The notes: generated by a model not told the origin, from the letters alone. A stretch of 64,000 nucleotides of DNA from Ceratotherium simum simum (GCF_000283155.1 NW_004454181.1:17847216-17911215), one strand, 5' to 3'. Counted from the first letter of the stretch, positions 22,251 through 33,065 are shown. Numbers and translations are program-made.

Positions 22251-22329
22251 CCCACACATGCACCCCTGCATTCTGGATATAGCCCCTCCAAACTATCCAG
22301 TACCCCAATATACACTCTATCCCATCTCC

Positions 22330-22600
22330 AGATTTTGTCTGTCATATGGTTTTCCCTGGGACGTCCTTCTCCAGAGTTATCTATACCTGTTTCAGCCTTC
22401 AAAGCCTCCATCAAATGCTCCTTCCCTGATCCCCACCCTAAACAACTCTCAAAGCTGAAATTGGATTCTTCTTTCCCTGTGCACCCACGGCCCTTTACCC
22501 CATCTCCCTCTCACTTGGTTTCTCTTGTTCTCAGTTATACAAAATTACCTGTGATCGTGGCTATCTCTGCCATGGGTTTACAAATGTCTTGAGACGTGAG
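22330..22600 (+). repeat. L2 LINE 3' region
   Basis: 'tccctgggacgtccttctcc', 'gccttcaaagcctccatcaa', 'atgctccttccctgatcccc' and 'aatgtcttgagacgtgaggc' follow the L2 sense-strand order (tggaatgctcttcc... aaatgtcaccttctcagagaggccttccctgacc). Confidence 0.65.
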
Positions 22601-23212
22601 GCTGTTGCTGTGATTTTTTAATTCCTCCCGGTGGCTAAAAGTAGTGTTTAGTTCATGGTAAGTGCCCAAACATTCACGGAAAAGAATCTATGCAGCAGCT
22701 GTAGCAATTTTCAAATGTCTGCTTTCACTCGCACGTTCAGCCACTGCATACTGAGAAGCCATTGTGTCTCAAGTAATGGGTCCCGTGGAGAAGACAAAAG
22801 TGAATCAAGAAGTAGACCCTGCCTTCTGGGAGAGCCCAAGTTAGAAGGAGAGAGAGGACACGTACATAAATTACTGTATTACAAAGTAAGAAGCGCTCAA
22901 AGCTAGCGAGTCAAGAACAATAGTTAAATTCACTCTGGTGTTTCTCTTTGCTCTGCCACAATGTTTCCTCCAACAGCCTATGAATCATCCCATCAACTAG
23001 GATGAAAACAACTTTCACAAGGCCACCAGGGATTTTTCTCTTGTCCCCATAAGAGCTTTCAGTGTCATGCTGATGCCCTTCCTGAGCAGAGAACAAAGAC
23101 ATGTCACGTTTTTTCTCTTGCTTGTTAATTCAGGCTGGGTTCCCACTCAAATGGGATTTTATACCCTTCCACCAAAAACCAGGACTTTCATTTTCATGAT
23201 TCCTATACGTTA
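22601..23212. other. Mostly unassigned stretch
   Basis: Bases 22700-22910 show a weak antisense L2-like pattern ('gtagaccctgccttctggga'). The rest is unassigned. No gene is seen. Confidence 0.35.
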
Positions 23213-23225
23213 GGAATCACTACAG
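23213..23225 (+). repeat. Target-site duplication, left copy (ERE at 23226)
   Basis: 'ggaatcactacag' occurs here and again, identical, at 23475-23487 after the A-tail. Confidence 0.95.
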
Positions 23226-23474
23226 GGGCCGGCCCGGTGGCACAGTGGCTAAGTGTGCACGCTCCTCTGCGGCGGCCTGGGGTTCGCAGGTTCACACCCC
23301 AGGTGCGCCTGGACGCACCGCTTGTCAAGCCATGCTGTGGTGGTATCCCATATAAAGTAGAGGAAAATGGGCACAGATGTTAGCCCAGGGCCAGTCTTCC
23401 TCAGCAAAAAGAGGAGGATTGGCATCGGATGTTAGCTCAGGGCTAGTCTTCCTCACAAAAAAAAAAAAAAAAAG
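23226..23474 (+). mobile_element. ERE SINE, short form
   Basis: The head 'gggccggcccggtggcacag' is followed by a degenerate B box ('aggttcacacccc'). The middle contains 'ccatataaagtagaggaaaa', then two tandem roughly 45-bp tail modules ('gatgttagcccagggccagt' and 'gatgttagctcagggctagt') and an A-tail to 23474. It is flanked by a perfect 13-bp TSD. tRNA-derived SINEs of this type are restricted to perissodactyls. It is non-coding and was mobilised by L1 machinery. Confidence 0.97.
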
Positions 23475-23487
23475 GAATCACTACAGT
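23475..23487 (+). repeat. Target-site duplication, right copy (ERE at 23226)
   Basis: An exact 13/13 match to 23213-23225. Confidence 0.95.
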
Positions 23488-24332
23488 TAATCCTGAAGTT
23501 TAGCCAAGCTGATCATAAGCTCCAGCTTCCTCTGACTTGCCTAAAAAGTCATTTCTGGGTCCGTTGTTTACGTGGGGTTATCAGCCAGCCCTGTGAACAC
23601 ATCTGGAGAGAAGACAAACACTCACTAAGGAGCTGCTTTTGTCTAATTTCCTGCTGGTTTAGACTTTACGTAGCCCCATCTGGGCCATGCAGGGTGCTGC
23701 CTTCCTTGTTAGAATCACAGTGTGCTCCTTGCATCAACCCTCCGTGCTAAAACAGGAGAGCTGAGAACAATCAGAGCTTTGCTCTTCTCCCTCTCAGCTC
23801 ATCTGTTTTCTCTGTTTACTTATTCATTCACTTATGTATTCATTTATTCAACAAATACTGATTAATCACCTCCCTTTTTATATACTCTGCCTATTCCCAA
23901 AAGGATCAGAGGTGGCCTATGGGATCAAACATAATGCAAAACAGGGAAGCCAGGGATAAAAACAGAAAGGGAGGAGGAGACATTGCCACCAGCTCCAGCG
24001 TGGTTGGAATTTGGCCCTTGGATCTATTCCAGCAAAAGAGAGATTTGATGTATTTCTGAGTTTTTGCTTTCTCCCCAACCAAAACATGCAAATTTGTGTG
24101 CAGAGTATAGAACTTCTCCTGCAACTAAATACATTTATTGAGCAGCCAGTGGAATGCTTTGTTCTTGTATGCAAATGCTTGCAGAATAAATGAAAGAATG
24201 AATTCACTGCCTCCCAAATTTTAGTCATTTGCATGCCATCTTTCAAATTTTTGCTTAATTACGTGATTTATTTATTTCGTAGTTTTTTAAAAATTAGCTT
24301 TAAAATTTATTTTTTAAAAATACTTTATTCTT
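23488..24332. other. Unassigned non-coding stretch
   Basis: A short ATTCATT-type run at 23820-23850, perhaps an L2 tail. No gene or other repeat is recognised. Confidence 0.4.
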
Positions 24333-24342
24333 CTATAAATGG

Positions 24343-24598
24343 TTTTGTGTGTGTGTGTGTGTGTGAAAGGAAGATCAGCCCTGTGCTAACACCTGCCAAT
24401 CCTCCTCTTTTTTTGCTGAGGAAGACTGGCCCTGGGCTAACATCCATGCCCATCTTCCTCCACTTTATATGTGGTGCCGCCACAGCATAGCCTGACAAGA
24501 GGTGCGTCGGTGCGCGCCCGGGATCTGAACCGGCGAACCCCGGGCCGCTGCAGCAGAGCGCACACACTTAACTGCTTGCACACACCGGGCTGGCCCCT
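24343..24598 (-). mobile_element. ERE SINE, short form
   Basis: The minus-strand element ends, on plus, with 'caccgggctggcccc'. Its tail has become a CA microsatellite (GT run 24345-24365 on plus). Flanks 'ctataaatgg' (24333-24342) and 'ccataaatgg' (24599-24608) form a 10-bp TSD with one mismatch. Confidence 0.95.
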
Positions 24599-24608
24599 CC
24601 ATAAATGG

Positions 24609-25592
24609 GATTTTATATCAATTGCCATAGCTAGGAAATAATAATAAAATAAACATAATTTAAAAATAACATTGCATTCCAAGTAAACAATGGCATCTAC
24701 CTAAAACTGAGTTGTGGTTTCTTCCTTTGTGTTACAAGAGAGATTAGGATGTGTTAAGGATGTAAATCACACTAGCACTGAATTGAAGTAGCCAATTCTT
24801 TCGATTATATCAATACAAAAGGAAACTAAAAAGGAAAAATCTCATTACGGATATCAGTGTGATATTACTACTTTTAAGTAGCGTCTTGCATTATCTCACA
24901 CTGCCCAAAACCCTTTTACATATCATCCGCCCACCTTCGTAAAGGTTTATCAATTAACTGAAGCTGAAATTTATGGGATAGAGTTTCTCTCCTATCTGGA
25001 AGATATGAAAGCTCCTAGCTCTTACCACATTGGGTGATTTCAACAAGCGCAACATCAAGCCACCCTCTCCAACACCCTTTGCTACCAACAAAGAATTGTT
25101 GCAATATGGTTAACCCCAGAACAGAGTATGCGTGTCTCTGTGAGGAGTTAATAGTCCAAATAAGATTTTGGAAGACTTGGTTGTGTTTGGCAGCAATGAA
25201 TTATGCTTATTTAACAATATTAGGTTGCTTATAAACCGTATGCTGGACAGCCAATGAACTATTAGTGAATTTGGAAAGTCTTAAATTCAAGAATATTTCC
25301 ATTCACTTACTAGGATGTCCTAGTTTCAAGGTGCCTAGATTTGGATCCTAATTTCTTCTTCTCCTTCTCTAATGTACTCATCTACTTTCTTTCATATCAG
25401 TGATATGTATCAATAAGCAGAATTATCTTTGAGGGGTAGAGATACTTCAAGAGGTGCCAGTGACATTCAACGTGGATACCAGCAATGGCACCTGATTTTA
25501 ACATGATTTTAGTGGGCATCCAGTTTGGTTCTGTTTGTCTGCTTTGACAGATTGGATGGTCTGCTCCAATTCAGAATCACCACTTTCTCTTC
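24609..25592. other. Unassigned non-coding stretch
   Basis: About 1 kb of AT-rich sequence with no recognised repeat or gene. Confidence 0.4.
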
Positions 25593-25597
25593 TCTCT

Positions 25598-26051
25598 TGA
25601 TATCGGTTGAATTGAGTCTCCCCAAATTCCTATGTGAGTCCTAACCCCAGTACCTCAGAATATGGCCTCATTTGGAAATAGAGTCATGAAGATGTAATTA
25701 GTTAAGATGAGATCATACTGAAGTAAGTGGGTTCCTAATCCCGTATGACTGGTGTCCTTATAAAGGAGAAATGTGCCCATAGAGACACGCACAGAGGGAG
25801 AATGCCATGTGAACATGAAGACAAGAATCAAGATGATGTGTCTATCAGCCAAGGCAAATCAAAGACTGCCAACAAAACAGCAGAAGCGAGGAGAGTGGCA
25901 TGGACCAGATTCTCCCTCAGCCCTCAGAAGGAGCCAGCTCTGCCAACACATTAATCTAGTACTACTAGCCTCCAGAACTGTGAGACAATAAATTCTGTTA
26001 AGCCACCTAGTTTACGGTACTTTATTATAGCAACCCTAGCAAACTAATACA
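25598..26051 (+). mobile_element. MLT1-type (ERVL-MaLR) solo LTR
   Basis: The MaLR LTR layout is clear: 'ttgaattgagtctccccaaa', 'cctaaccccagtacctcaga', 'gactggtgtccttataaagg' (TATA-like box, 25757-25765), 'gcctccagaactgtgagaca', AATAAA at 25987-25992 and 'agccacctagtttacggtac', ending 'agcaaactaataca'. It starts TG and ends CA, with a 5-bp TSD 'tctct' at 25593-25597 and 26052-26056. No internal retroviral sequence adjoins it. Confidence 0.9.
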
Positions 26052-26056
26052 TCTCT

Positions 26057-26513
26057 CTCCACCAACTCCACTGAAAGAGGGAAGCGTTGGAAACTTGGCA
26101 CCACTCTACTTTCTAAAAACTGCTGTCCCTTACTCGAAGAACAAATCTCATCACTGTCATTCCATATACCACACGTGCAAATGTACGCTTGACTCAGAAG
26201 AGTCTTCTGCATTTTCAAGAAAAACAAGTGACCCTTTTATTAAAGAACTTGCCCTTGATTTGGGTGTAGTCGTTTAGCTGATTGGTTAATGAAACCATTT
26301 ACCTAATTTCAGAGAACAAGCAAAAGCTTTATCTGTCTTTTTTAATATGGTGAAATTTTCTGGTAGAGCCTCAAGGGAAAAGTATCACTAATTACTTAAA
26401 TGACATTTAGTCTACTGATTGTTGGACTATATAAACACTACTGATGTAACATAAGAAAGTAGCCATAGCTACTCTAACTTTTAATATGCTTAATGTAAAG
26501 GGCCTGGGGTTTT
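26057..26513. other. Unassigned non-coding stretch
   Basis: No gene or recognised repeat. Confidence 0.4.
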
Positions 26514-26529
26514 TAGTCAGTAATTTTTT

Positions 26530-26773
26530 TTGTGTGTGTGTGAGGAGATCAGCCCTGTGCTAACATCCGCCGCCAATCCTCCTCTTTTTTTTGCTGAGGA
26601 AGACGGCCCTGGGCTAACATCTGTGCCCATCTTCCTCCACTTTATATGGGACGCCGCCACAGCATGGCTTGCCAAGCAGTGCGTCGGTGCGCGCCCGGGA
26701 TCCGAACCAGCGAACCCCGGGCCGCCGCAGCGGAGCGCGCGCACTTAACCGCTTGCGCCACCGGGCCGGCCCC
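26530..26773 (-). mobile_element. ERE SINE, short form, well preserved
   Basis: Very close to the pattern shared by all short copies here, with many CpGs retained ('gcgcgcccgggatccgaacc', 'gggccgccgcagcggagcgc'), suggesting a young insertion. The TSD is 'tagtcagtaatttttt' (26514-26529) and 'tagttagtaatttttt' (26774-26789), 15 of 16 matching. Confidence 0.97.
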
Positions 26774-26799
26774 TAGTTAGTAATTTTTTAAATCCTTTA

Positions 26800-28545
26800 A
26801 CATATGGCCTCTTATTTTGGTTTTTGTGTCTATTTGTTTTGATAATTTGGAAAGTTTATACTTATGTTCTAGTAATTATTTTAACTATAATATTAGTAAC
26901 TATTAATCCTGTTTAAATAGTATCTATCAACTTTCTGTTATAAGCAATGATAAAACTAGTGTATTTTCTCTCTTCCTCTTTATTCTAACACCCAGTTTTA
27001 GTTTACAGTATTATCTTTGCTAATGTTTCCTTTTGTTCTGTTATACTTCTTAGTGCTCAAGCCATCATTCTCAGCTATAAAATGTGAGAAAATAGCTGTA
27101 TTTATACCACCTGTCCTCATTTATCCCTCTGCTCCTCCCAATTTTTGTCAGTTAATAAAGTGTATATGCTGCTCTGAAATCACTATCCTTGCATGACATT
27201 TAGTCTCAGTCCAATAGTTAAATAGATTCAGTCCTCACCACAAGTCTTTTTGCTGTAATTTTTATAATCATAACATATATGGATGGACTGAAGTTTGTCC
27301 TCCAATAGGTTTTTCAATAAAGACTCTTAGGAACAATATTCCTTAAATTCTTGCATGTTCAAAAATGCAATAGATAGTTTGGCTGGGTAGAAAGTTCTCA
27401 GGCCATATTTTCTGTTCCTGAGAATTTTGTAAACAACGCTGCCTGTCTTTCAGCATTTGCTGAAGCTATGTCCCCACCTTGTCCAGCACTGGAATTGTTT
27501 TCTTTTGGCTGCCCAAAGGATTCCCTCTGTATCTTTGACATCCAGTAACTTGACCAGGATACATCATCATATTGGCCATTTTGTGTCACTTGTTTCCTGG
27601 AATATAGAGTGCCCTTTGAAACTACATATTCAAGTCTCTATGTCTGAAAATTTGTCTTTAATCATAATTCTTAATATTTGCTTTAGTTGCCTATTTCCAT
27701 TTTCTTCATCAGAGGCTCTGATTATATACATCTTGGATAACCCCATCTGTCTTTGATACCACTAATTTCTCTCACTAATCCTTTTGAACTTGCTTTTCTA
27801 TTCCTGTCTTCTGTGGTTTACTGCATTTATGGCCATTTTTGTTCTCCCTCGTGTTGCTTCTCATTTCAGATTCATTTCTGTGTTGGCTTCACTTTTATCT
27901 TCCATTTCTTTCCTTAGACCAACTAGCTCTACTATTTTTTTCCTTTCATATTCTTACAACACTTCTCTAGGCTTCAGAATTCTGACTTGATCTTGGATTT
28001 TAGTGATGATTGCTTCATGAGGTGGTTTTGTTGTGCTGTGCACACAGTGAAAACTTGGTCATAATTTTATATTCTTCATGGCAATTTTTTTTTATTGAGT
28101 GTTCATTATTTTTCACTTGTTTTTCCTGGTTCATTCCCCTTTTGTTCTTCATAGTATCTGTCTATAAAAGTGACAATTTTTATGATGTTTCCTTTGTGAT
28201 TACTCGTCTTTGAATAAGATTCCTTGTTTCTAAGCCAGTTAATTTGCAGGAGGATTTTATGAAGGAAGTGCTAGGGGGAATTTTAAATGGAGGATTTTAG
28301 AAGTTTTTTCAGACTTTTCTTTCCCCAACTGAAAGAAATTGGCAATTATAGAACTATTTTCTGTCCTGCAGGTACTTTTGTCCTTGAAATCAGGCTTTTG
28401 TATGATTTTTATATTTAGTCCTGCTCTCTCAGCTTCTCTTAACCAAACAGGGAGTAGGGGTGAGATGATAAATGATAGTAGTCTAGGAGATGAACTGTAT
28501 TATCCAATTCTCATATTGATGGGAAAAAATGAGAGCTGTTAGATA
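26800..28545 (-). mobile_element. HAL1/L1 ORF1-type LINE relic
   Basis: From about 27380 the plus strand reads as the antisense of an L1 ORF1-like region of HAL1 type: 'ttggctgggtagaaagttct', 'cccaaaggattccctctgta', 'tctttgacatccagtaactt', 'gaccaggatacatcatcata' and 'ctttccttagaccaactagc'. No ORF2 reverse transcriptase signature is seen, as expected for HAL1 (half-L1). Outer limits are approximate and the AT-rich first 500 bp is the least certain part. Several open frames of 65-99 codons inside run antisense to the element and are not genes. Confidence 0.6.
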
Positions 28546-28589
28546 TGGCACCTGCATTTACAGTTGGGTTGGGTTGAGTAGAGTAATAA

Positions 28590-28835
28590 TGACAACTGTC
28601 ATTGAGAATTTATGCCAGATGTGTATACACACACACACGGGATATAGATATATATAGACAGAAGGAATGGATAATGATCATGTAAAGTAAACATTATTTT
28701 GCTTATTTTTCAGAAGAAGAAGCTAAAGGTAAGAGATTAAGTAGCTTTCTAAGGTCAAACAACCAGTAAACGGTGGCAGAAGTGAAATTAGAACCAAGTC
28801 TGTGTGAATCAATTCCGATGCTCACTCATAACCTC
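28590..28835 (-). repeat. MIR SINE
   Basis: 'aaaggtaagagattaagtag', 'ggtcaaacaaccagtaaacg' and 'gaaattagaaccaagtctgt' are antisense MIR. A CACA run (28626-28638) and TATA run interrupt the 3' half. Confidence 0.7.
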
Positions 28836-29851
28836 ACTGACTCCAGTGGTTGATACAGAGTTAACCCTTATAGAAATTACTTAGCTTCCCTGTTTAATTA
28901 ATGCAATTGAATAATTATAGATTGGGTATGCACCAATATGTCCCTGGCTTCATTCACTATTGAGCGCCCCAAATCTTGACTCTCTTAATCTGCATAGGTA
29001 TAACAGTAGGAATTCCAGGATTCTCCTCACCAAATATTCCTGGGAATCCAAAGGCATGCTTAATGTGTAATCCCAATGAATCCTAGTCCTCATCAATTTG
29101 TAGGTCTTAGAGAAGGTCATTTACCTTCCCAAATCTTAGAGTAATGTCATGTAGTTGGATTTGTCAAGAGGAGAAAGACTTTTCTCTATAAATTTATGAT
29201 AATCTAAACTCTGACTTCCAGATCAGAGATATAATTATGCCTTTTATTGTGAGAAAAAAAATTTAAGACAGTGTGTTTTCATATTGAAACATGAATTTGT
29301 TTCTGATCGTATATGGTCATATGCCTTAGAAATGAGGTTCTTTTTGGAAAATATGCAAGGGTTTTTTGTTATGCTTTGTTTTTGTCTTAAGAAAATCATA
29401 AAATTCACAGCAGTGTTTTCAGCAAGTGAAATGTTGAGTGCAGGTGGGGAAATTGAGTAGTCTCATTGTAAACCCTGTGATGATGTTTACTTGTAAATTT
29501 AAATGAGAGAGAAAGAGTAAATGGGATCAAGTGGACTGTAGGTTTTCTCTGAAATAATAACCAACTATTCAGCATGTTCAAGTTGATCAGGAAGCCGGAA
29601 GAATTTGGACAAAAAGGTCAAACAAGCACTGACTCTTTGTGCAAAATTAGCCACTACTCCACCCCAGATATGGTGGTGGTCTGGCAGCTTCTCTTGATGA
29701 GAAAAGGCTGTTGTGGTTTTTGTACAGAAGTTTCAGAGGGCAGGCCAGGCATGTCTGTGCCTCAGGCTTAATCCTCCTCTAGCCTTGGAACGCTGAGATG
29801 CTCAGGATTCGGTTGATTTTCACAGCCCTTAGAGATATCACCCATTAGCTC
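28836..29851. other. Unassigned non-coding stretch
   Basis: About 1 kb, AT-rich, without recognised repeat or gene. Confidence 0.4.
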
Positions 29852-29893
29852 TGTTAAATGGCATGTGTGCAGTGAAGTACATGCCATTTAACA
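29852..29893. repeat. Perfect 15-bp inverted repeat with 12-nt loop
   Basis: Arms 'tgttaaatggcatgt' (29852-29866) and 'acatgccatttaaca' (29879-29893) are exact reverse complements around 'gtgcagtgaagt'. A second, smaller hairpin, 'atgtattt' cc 'aaatacat', abuts it at 29893-29910. No transposon family is recognised. Confidence 0.95.
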
Positions 29894-29910
29894 TGTATTT
29901 CCAAATACAT

Positions 29911-30649
29911 ACAAAGCCATAAAGTGTACTTGAGAACCTCTAATATGAGGAGTAATAGTGCCATGTACCTTGAGTTCTAACATGTCGGCAATTATACACT
30001 GCATTGTAAATTAAATAATAGCATTTGGGGATTTAAAATATCTCATTAAAGGTACATATCAAGCATGAGATGCACCACAATTTCAGAAACATTAGTATGT
30101 GAAAAAGTGATAATATATGGTATATGACCTTTGATCTTATGAAACTAATTTGAATGGATTGTTCCCAAAGAATTTTCCAGAAAAAAAAAAAAGCTACCAA
30201 AGATAGTGGAATATTAATCACTGCTGAGGCTGATAGAAAATCAAACATGGGCCTGTCATCCTACAATCTTTGGCCCAATTCAAAATTAATTACAATGTAG
30301 AATTGTGGGGAGGGCCACTTACAGACATACAGTTGGGGAACCTTTATCTGATGTTACCGATGTAATTGCAGAGATGGGATCCGTACCCTGCACAGGCACC
30401 AAAAGTCAGGGTAGACCCTAGAAAAAGCTCTGGATAGTGATATAGAGAATACACAAGAAGTAAGGTGTAATTCCTGCAGAAAAATTACTTACATTTTAGT
30501 GGGAGAGAATAACTAATGCAACAGCTTATGTTGCAAGCAGTCTGTGATTAGGAGTTAAATTGTGTTTGTGATTATAAAGAATCCCAAAGGAAGTGAATCA
30601 ATGAGAATAAAGAAATTTGGCAAGGCTTCTTGGAGAAAATGTAAAAGAC
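29911..30649. other. Unassigned non-coding stretch
   Basis: Contains an A-run at about 30180-30193. No gene or repeat is recognised. Confidence 0.4.
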
Positions 30650-30740
30650 AGGTGTCTCTAGAAATAAAAATCAGCATTCAGTTCCACAAACATATGTGTG
30701 TTGCCCATGATGTGCTAGGAACTACAGTAGGTGCTATTTC
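30650..30740 (-). repeat. L2-like fragment
   Basis: 'cccatgatgtgctaggaact' and 'acagtaggtgctat' resemble the antisense L2 3' end. Short and weak. Confidence 0.4.
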
Positions 30741-30789
30741 TGTTCTTTTTTTATTTCATTTCCCACACATATATTATTTTATTATGACT

Positions 30790-31010
30790 GTCATAACAGT
30801 GGTTAACCTTTATTTAGAGCTCAAAGAGTATCACAAACTCGATATGCATTATCTATGAATTAGGCGATGGTGTTGTCCCCATGTTACAAGCGAGGTCATT
30901 AAGGCTTAAAGAGGTGAAGAAACTTGCCTGAGGTCACACAGCTAGTAAAAAGTCAGAATTCCAACCCAGAACTGTTTAACGTAAAAGCTGTAGCTCCTAA
31001 CCACGACCAT
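30790..31010 (-). repeat. MIR SINE
   Basis: 'gtccccatgttacaagcgag', 'cttgcctgaggtcacacagc' and 'tagtaaaaagtcagaattcc' give a clear antisense MIR core. Confidence 0.9.
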
Positions 31011-31056
31011 ATACTATCTCTTCGGCCTCCTTTGAAATTAGACCGGTGACAATTTC

Positions 31057-31304
31057 CTTTTTGTGTGTGTGAGGAAGATCAGCCCTGAGCTAACATCTGA
31101 TGCCAATCCTCCTGTTTTTTTGCTGAGGAAGACTGGCCCTGAGCCAACATCTGCGCCCATCTTCCTCCACTTTATATGGGACGCCGCCACAGCATGGCCT
31201 GCCAAGCGGTGCATCAGTGCACGCCGGGGATCCGAAACTGTGAACCCCGTGCCACTGAAGTGGAGCGTGCGCACTTAACTGCTTGCACCACTGGGCTGGC
31301 CCCA
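31057..31304 (-). mobile_element. ERE SINE, short form
   Basis: Head at the right end ('ccactgggctggcccc'), tail at the left with a short GT tract. TSD 'acaatttc' at 31049-31056 and 31305-31312. More diverged in the head than the copy at 26530. Confidence 0.95.
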
Positions 31305-31312
31305 ACAATTTC

Positions 31313-31764
31313 TTAATTAAGAATTTGTGCTGCATTTAAGTCTCTGATTTTCCTCAAAAAGTGACTTTGTAGAAAACTAATTTTGCCAGATTCCACAATA
31401 CCTTCAGCTATATCATTAAATTCCCAAATCCATAATAGCCAAAGTTCATGTGAGTTGAAATTAAAAAGAAAATCAGAATAATTCATGCCCGGCCACAGTG
31501 TTGGGGGTGCGTGGGGAACATGTGCTATGAAATCACAAAGAGCAATGATAGGTTATTTTGGGATTTGTGGCATTTAAAAATTCAAACATTGAAAACCAAG
31601 AATATGAAACAGTTTATAGTAGTTTCTTTTAATTGAAACTTCATGAGAGAAATGATCCTGACCGTCTGTGGTGATAAAGGTGATGACAGTGGCCTTGGCA
31701 CAAATCAAGCTAACAATTATATATGGGCTATCTATATGTGCAAAGGAAGGGAATGAGCGTTGAT
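31313..31764. other. Unassigned non-coding stretch
   Basis: No repeat or gene is recognised. Confidence 0.4.
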
Positions 31765-31774
31765 TAAATGCCAG
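31765..31774 (+). repeat. Target-site duplication, left copy (L1 at 31775)
   Basis: 'taaatgccag', repeated exactly at 32165-32174. Confidence 0.9.
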
Positions 31775-32164
31775 ACAACAATGGAATACTACTCAGCCAT
31801 AAGAAACAATGAAATCTAGCCATTTGTGACAACATGGACGGACATTGAGGGTATTATGCCAAGTGAAATAAGTCAGAGGGAGAAGGTCAAATACCGTATG
31901 ATCTCACTCATTAAGTAGTAGATCATAACAACAAACAAACACATAGAGACAGAGATTGGATTGGTGGTTACCAGAGGGGAAGCGGGGAGGGAGGTGGGTG
32001 AAAGGGATAATTAGGCACATGTGTGTGGTGATGGATTATAATTAGTATTTGGGTGGTGAACATGAGAACATGATGTAATCCATGCAAAAATAGAAGTATA
32101 ATGATGTACATCTGAAATCTATACAATGTTATAAACCAATGTTACCACAATAAACAAAAATAAA
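31775..32164 (+). mobile_element. L1 LINE 3' end, 390 bp, with TSD
   Basis: It begins in the last part of ORF2 ('acaatggaatactactcagc', 'cataagaaacaatgaaatct') and runs through the complete 3'UTR ('ggattggtggttaccagagg', 'ataaaccaatgttaccacaa') to an AAAT-type tail. It closely parallels 7820-8190, the 3'UTR of the L1 at 6752. A 9-bp 'catgagaaca' type duplication near 32058-32075 is specific to this copy. Confidence 0.95.
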
Positions 32165-32174
32165 TAAATGCCAG
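32165..32174 (+). repeat. Target-site duplication, right copy (L1 at 31775)
   Basis: An exact 10/10 match to 31765-31774. The first bases merge with the AAAT tail, so the true length could be slightly less. Confidence 0.85.
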
Positions 32175-32539
32175 TGTTCTAAGAATACGTAATATTTTGC
32201 ATGTTAAGAGTGTATATGAAAGCAATTATCCTGATATAAACCATAGTGAATCAATCTTTTCTTCTATCTCCAGAAATGAGATTTTTCTTTATCTTTGTCA
32301 TTACAGATATCAACATAAGTTATTTAGAAGAAGAAAAGCAAGACCATTTCCAGAGTTGGTATTCCTGTGTTTGGTAAGTTTCTATTCTTAGATATTTCCT
32401 TCCATGAGGTTGCATCTTAAATACGACTATAATATATACTTATTTGGGGTGACTATTTAGAATCCCTGACCTCTTTCTGATTAGATAACCCCCTTTTCTT
32501 GTTAGTACTGCATTCCATGAGGTTAGAAGAGATGACTTT
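32175..32539. other. Unassigned non-coding stretch
   Basis: No repeat or gene is recognised. Confidence 0.4.
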
Positions 32540-32910
32540 GCCACAGAGAATGTACATGAGCTGGTGAATCAGAGTATCCACCCCTGTGGCAACAGTGATT
32601 GGTCCTGGGATGAGCACTCAATTCAATCTGAACCAATTAGAGGCTTTCCTGGGACTTTGGCATAATAAAATGCGTTAGGAAGGATTTTCTATTGGGGCTT
32701 CTAGGCTGAGTCAGTATGTGTGTCTGGAGTTTCCAAAGGCCGTCTGGCCCACCAAATGGAGAAATCCAGTCTAAAACACAAAAGGAGAGAGCTGATGACA
32801 TGGTTGGAGCCCTTGGATCTCTGGACATTCCAGTTCTGTGAGCGAATGAATTCCCCTTTTAGCTTAAGTAGTTTGAGTTGGGCAGAAAACCGTTGGGTAG
32901 GAATACAGTG
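32540..32910 (+). mobile_element. Possible LTR-type relic
   Basis: 'caattagaggctttcctggg', 'gggcttctaggctgagtcag', 'ggacattccagttctgtgag' and 'cgaatgaattccccttttag' with 'cttaagtagtttgagttggg' match, in order, an old eutherian LTR-like repeat that normally carries an AATAAA at the 'aatgaattcc' position. Here that signal is mutated. Subfamily not named. Confidence 0.4.
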
Positions 32911-32934
32911 CTTACAGTGACCTCATTGAGACAG

Positions 32935-33065
32935 TGTGAAGTGGCAGAAGTACACTGGATTAGGAGTTATAAAATAGTCTTGATGTTGACGTTGACTCGT
33001 GACCTCGAGCATACTTTCTAATCTCCCTGAGTCTGTTTCCTTTATCAGTGATAGGATCACATGAA
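32935..33065 (+). repeat. MIR SINE
   Basis: 'cgttgactcgtgacctcgag', 'catactttctaatctccctg' and 'agtctgtttcctttatcagt' give the MIR core. Confidence 0.7.

Noticed and set aside
27457..28213. Series of 65-99 codon plus-strand frames with hydrophobic translations
   Set aside because: They run antisense to a HAL1/L1 ORF1-type relic. The hydrophobicity comes from T-rich antisense LINE sequence, not membrane proteins.
29852..29893. microRNA precursor
   Set aside because: The stem is only 15 bp and pairing does not continue beyond it, too short for a typical precursor. Retained only as an inverted repeat.
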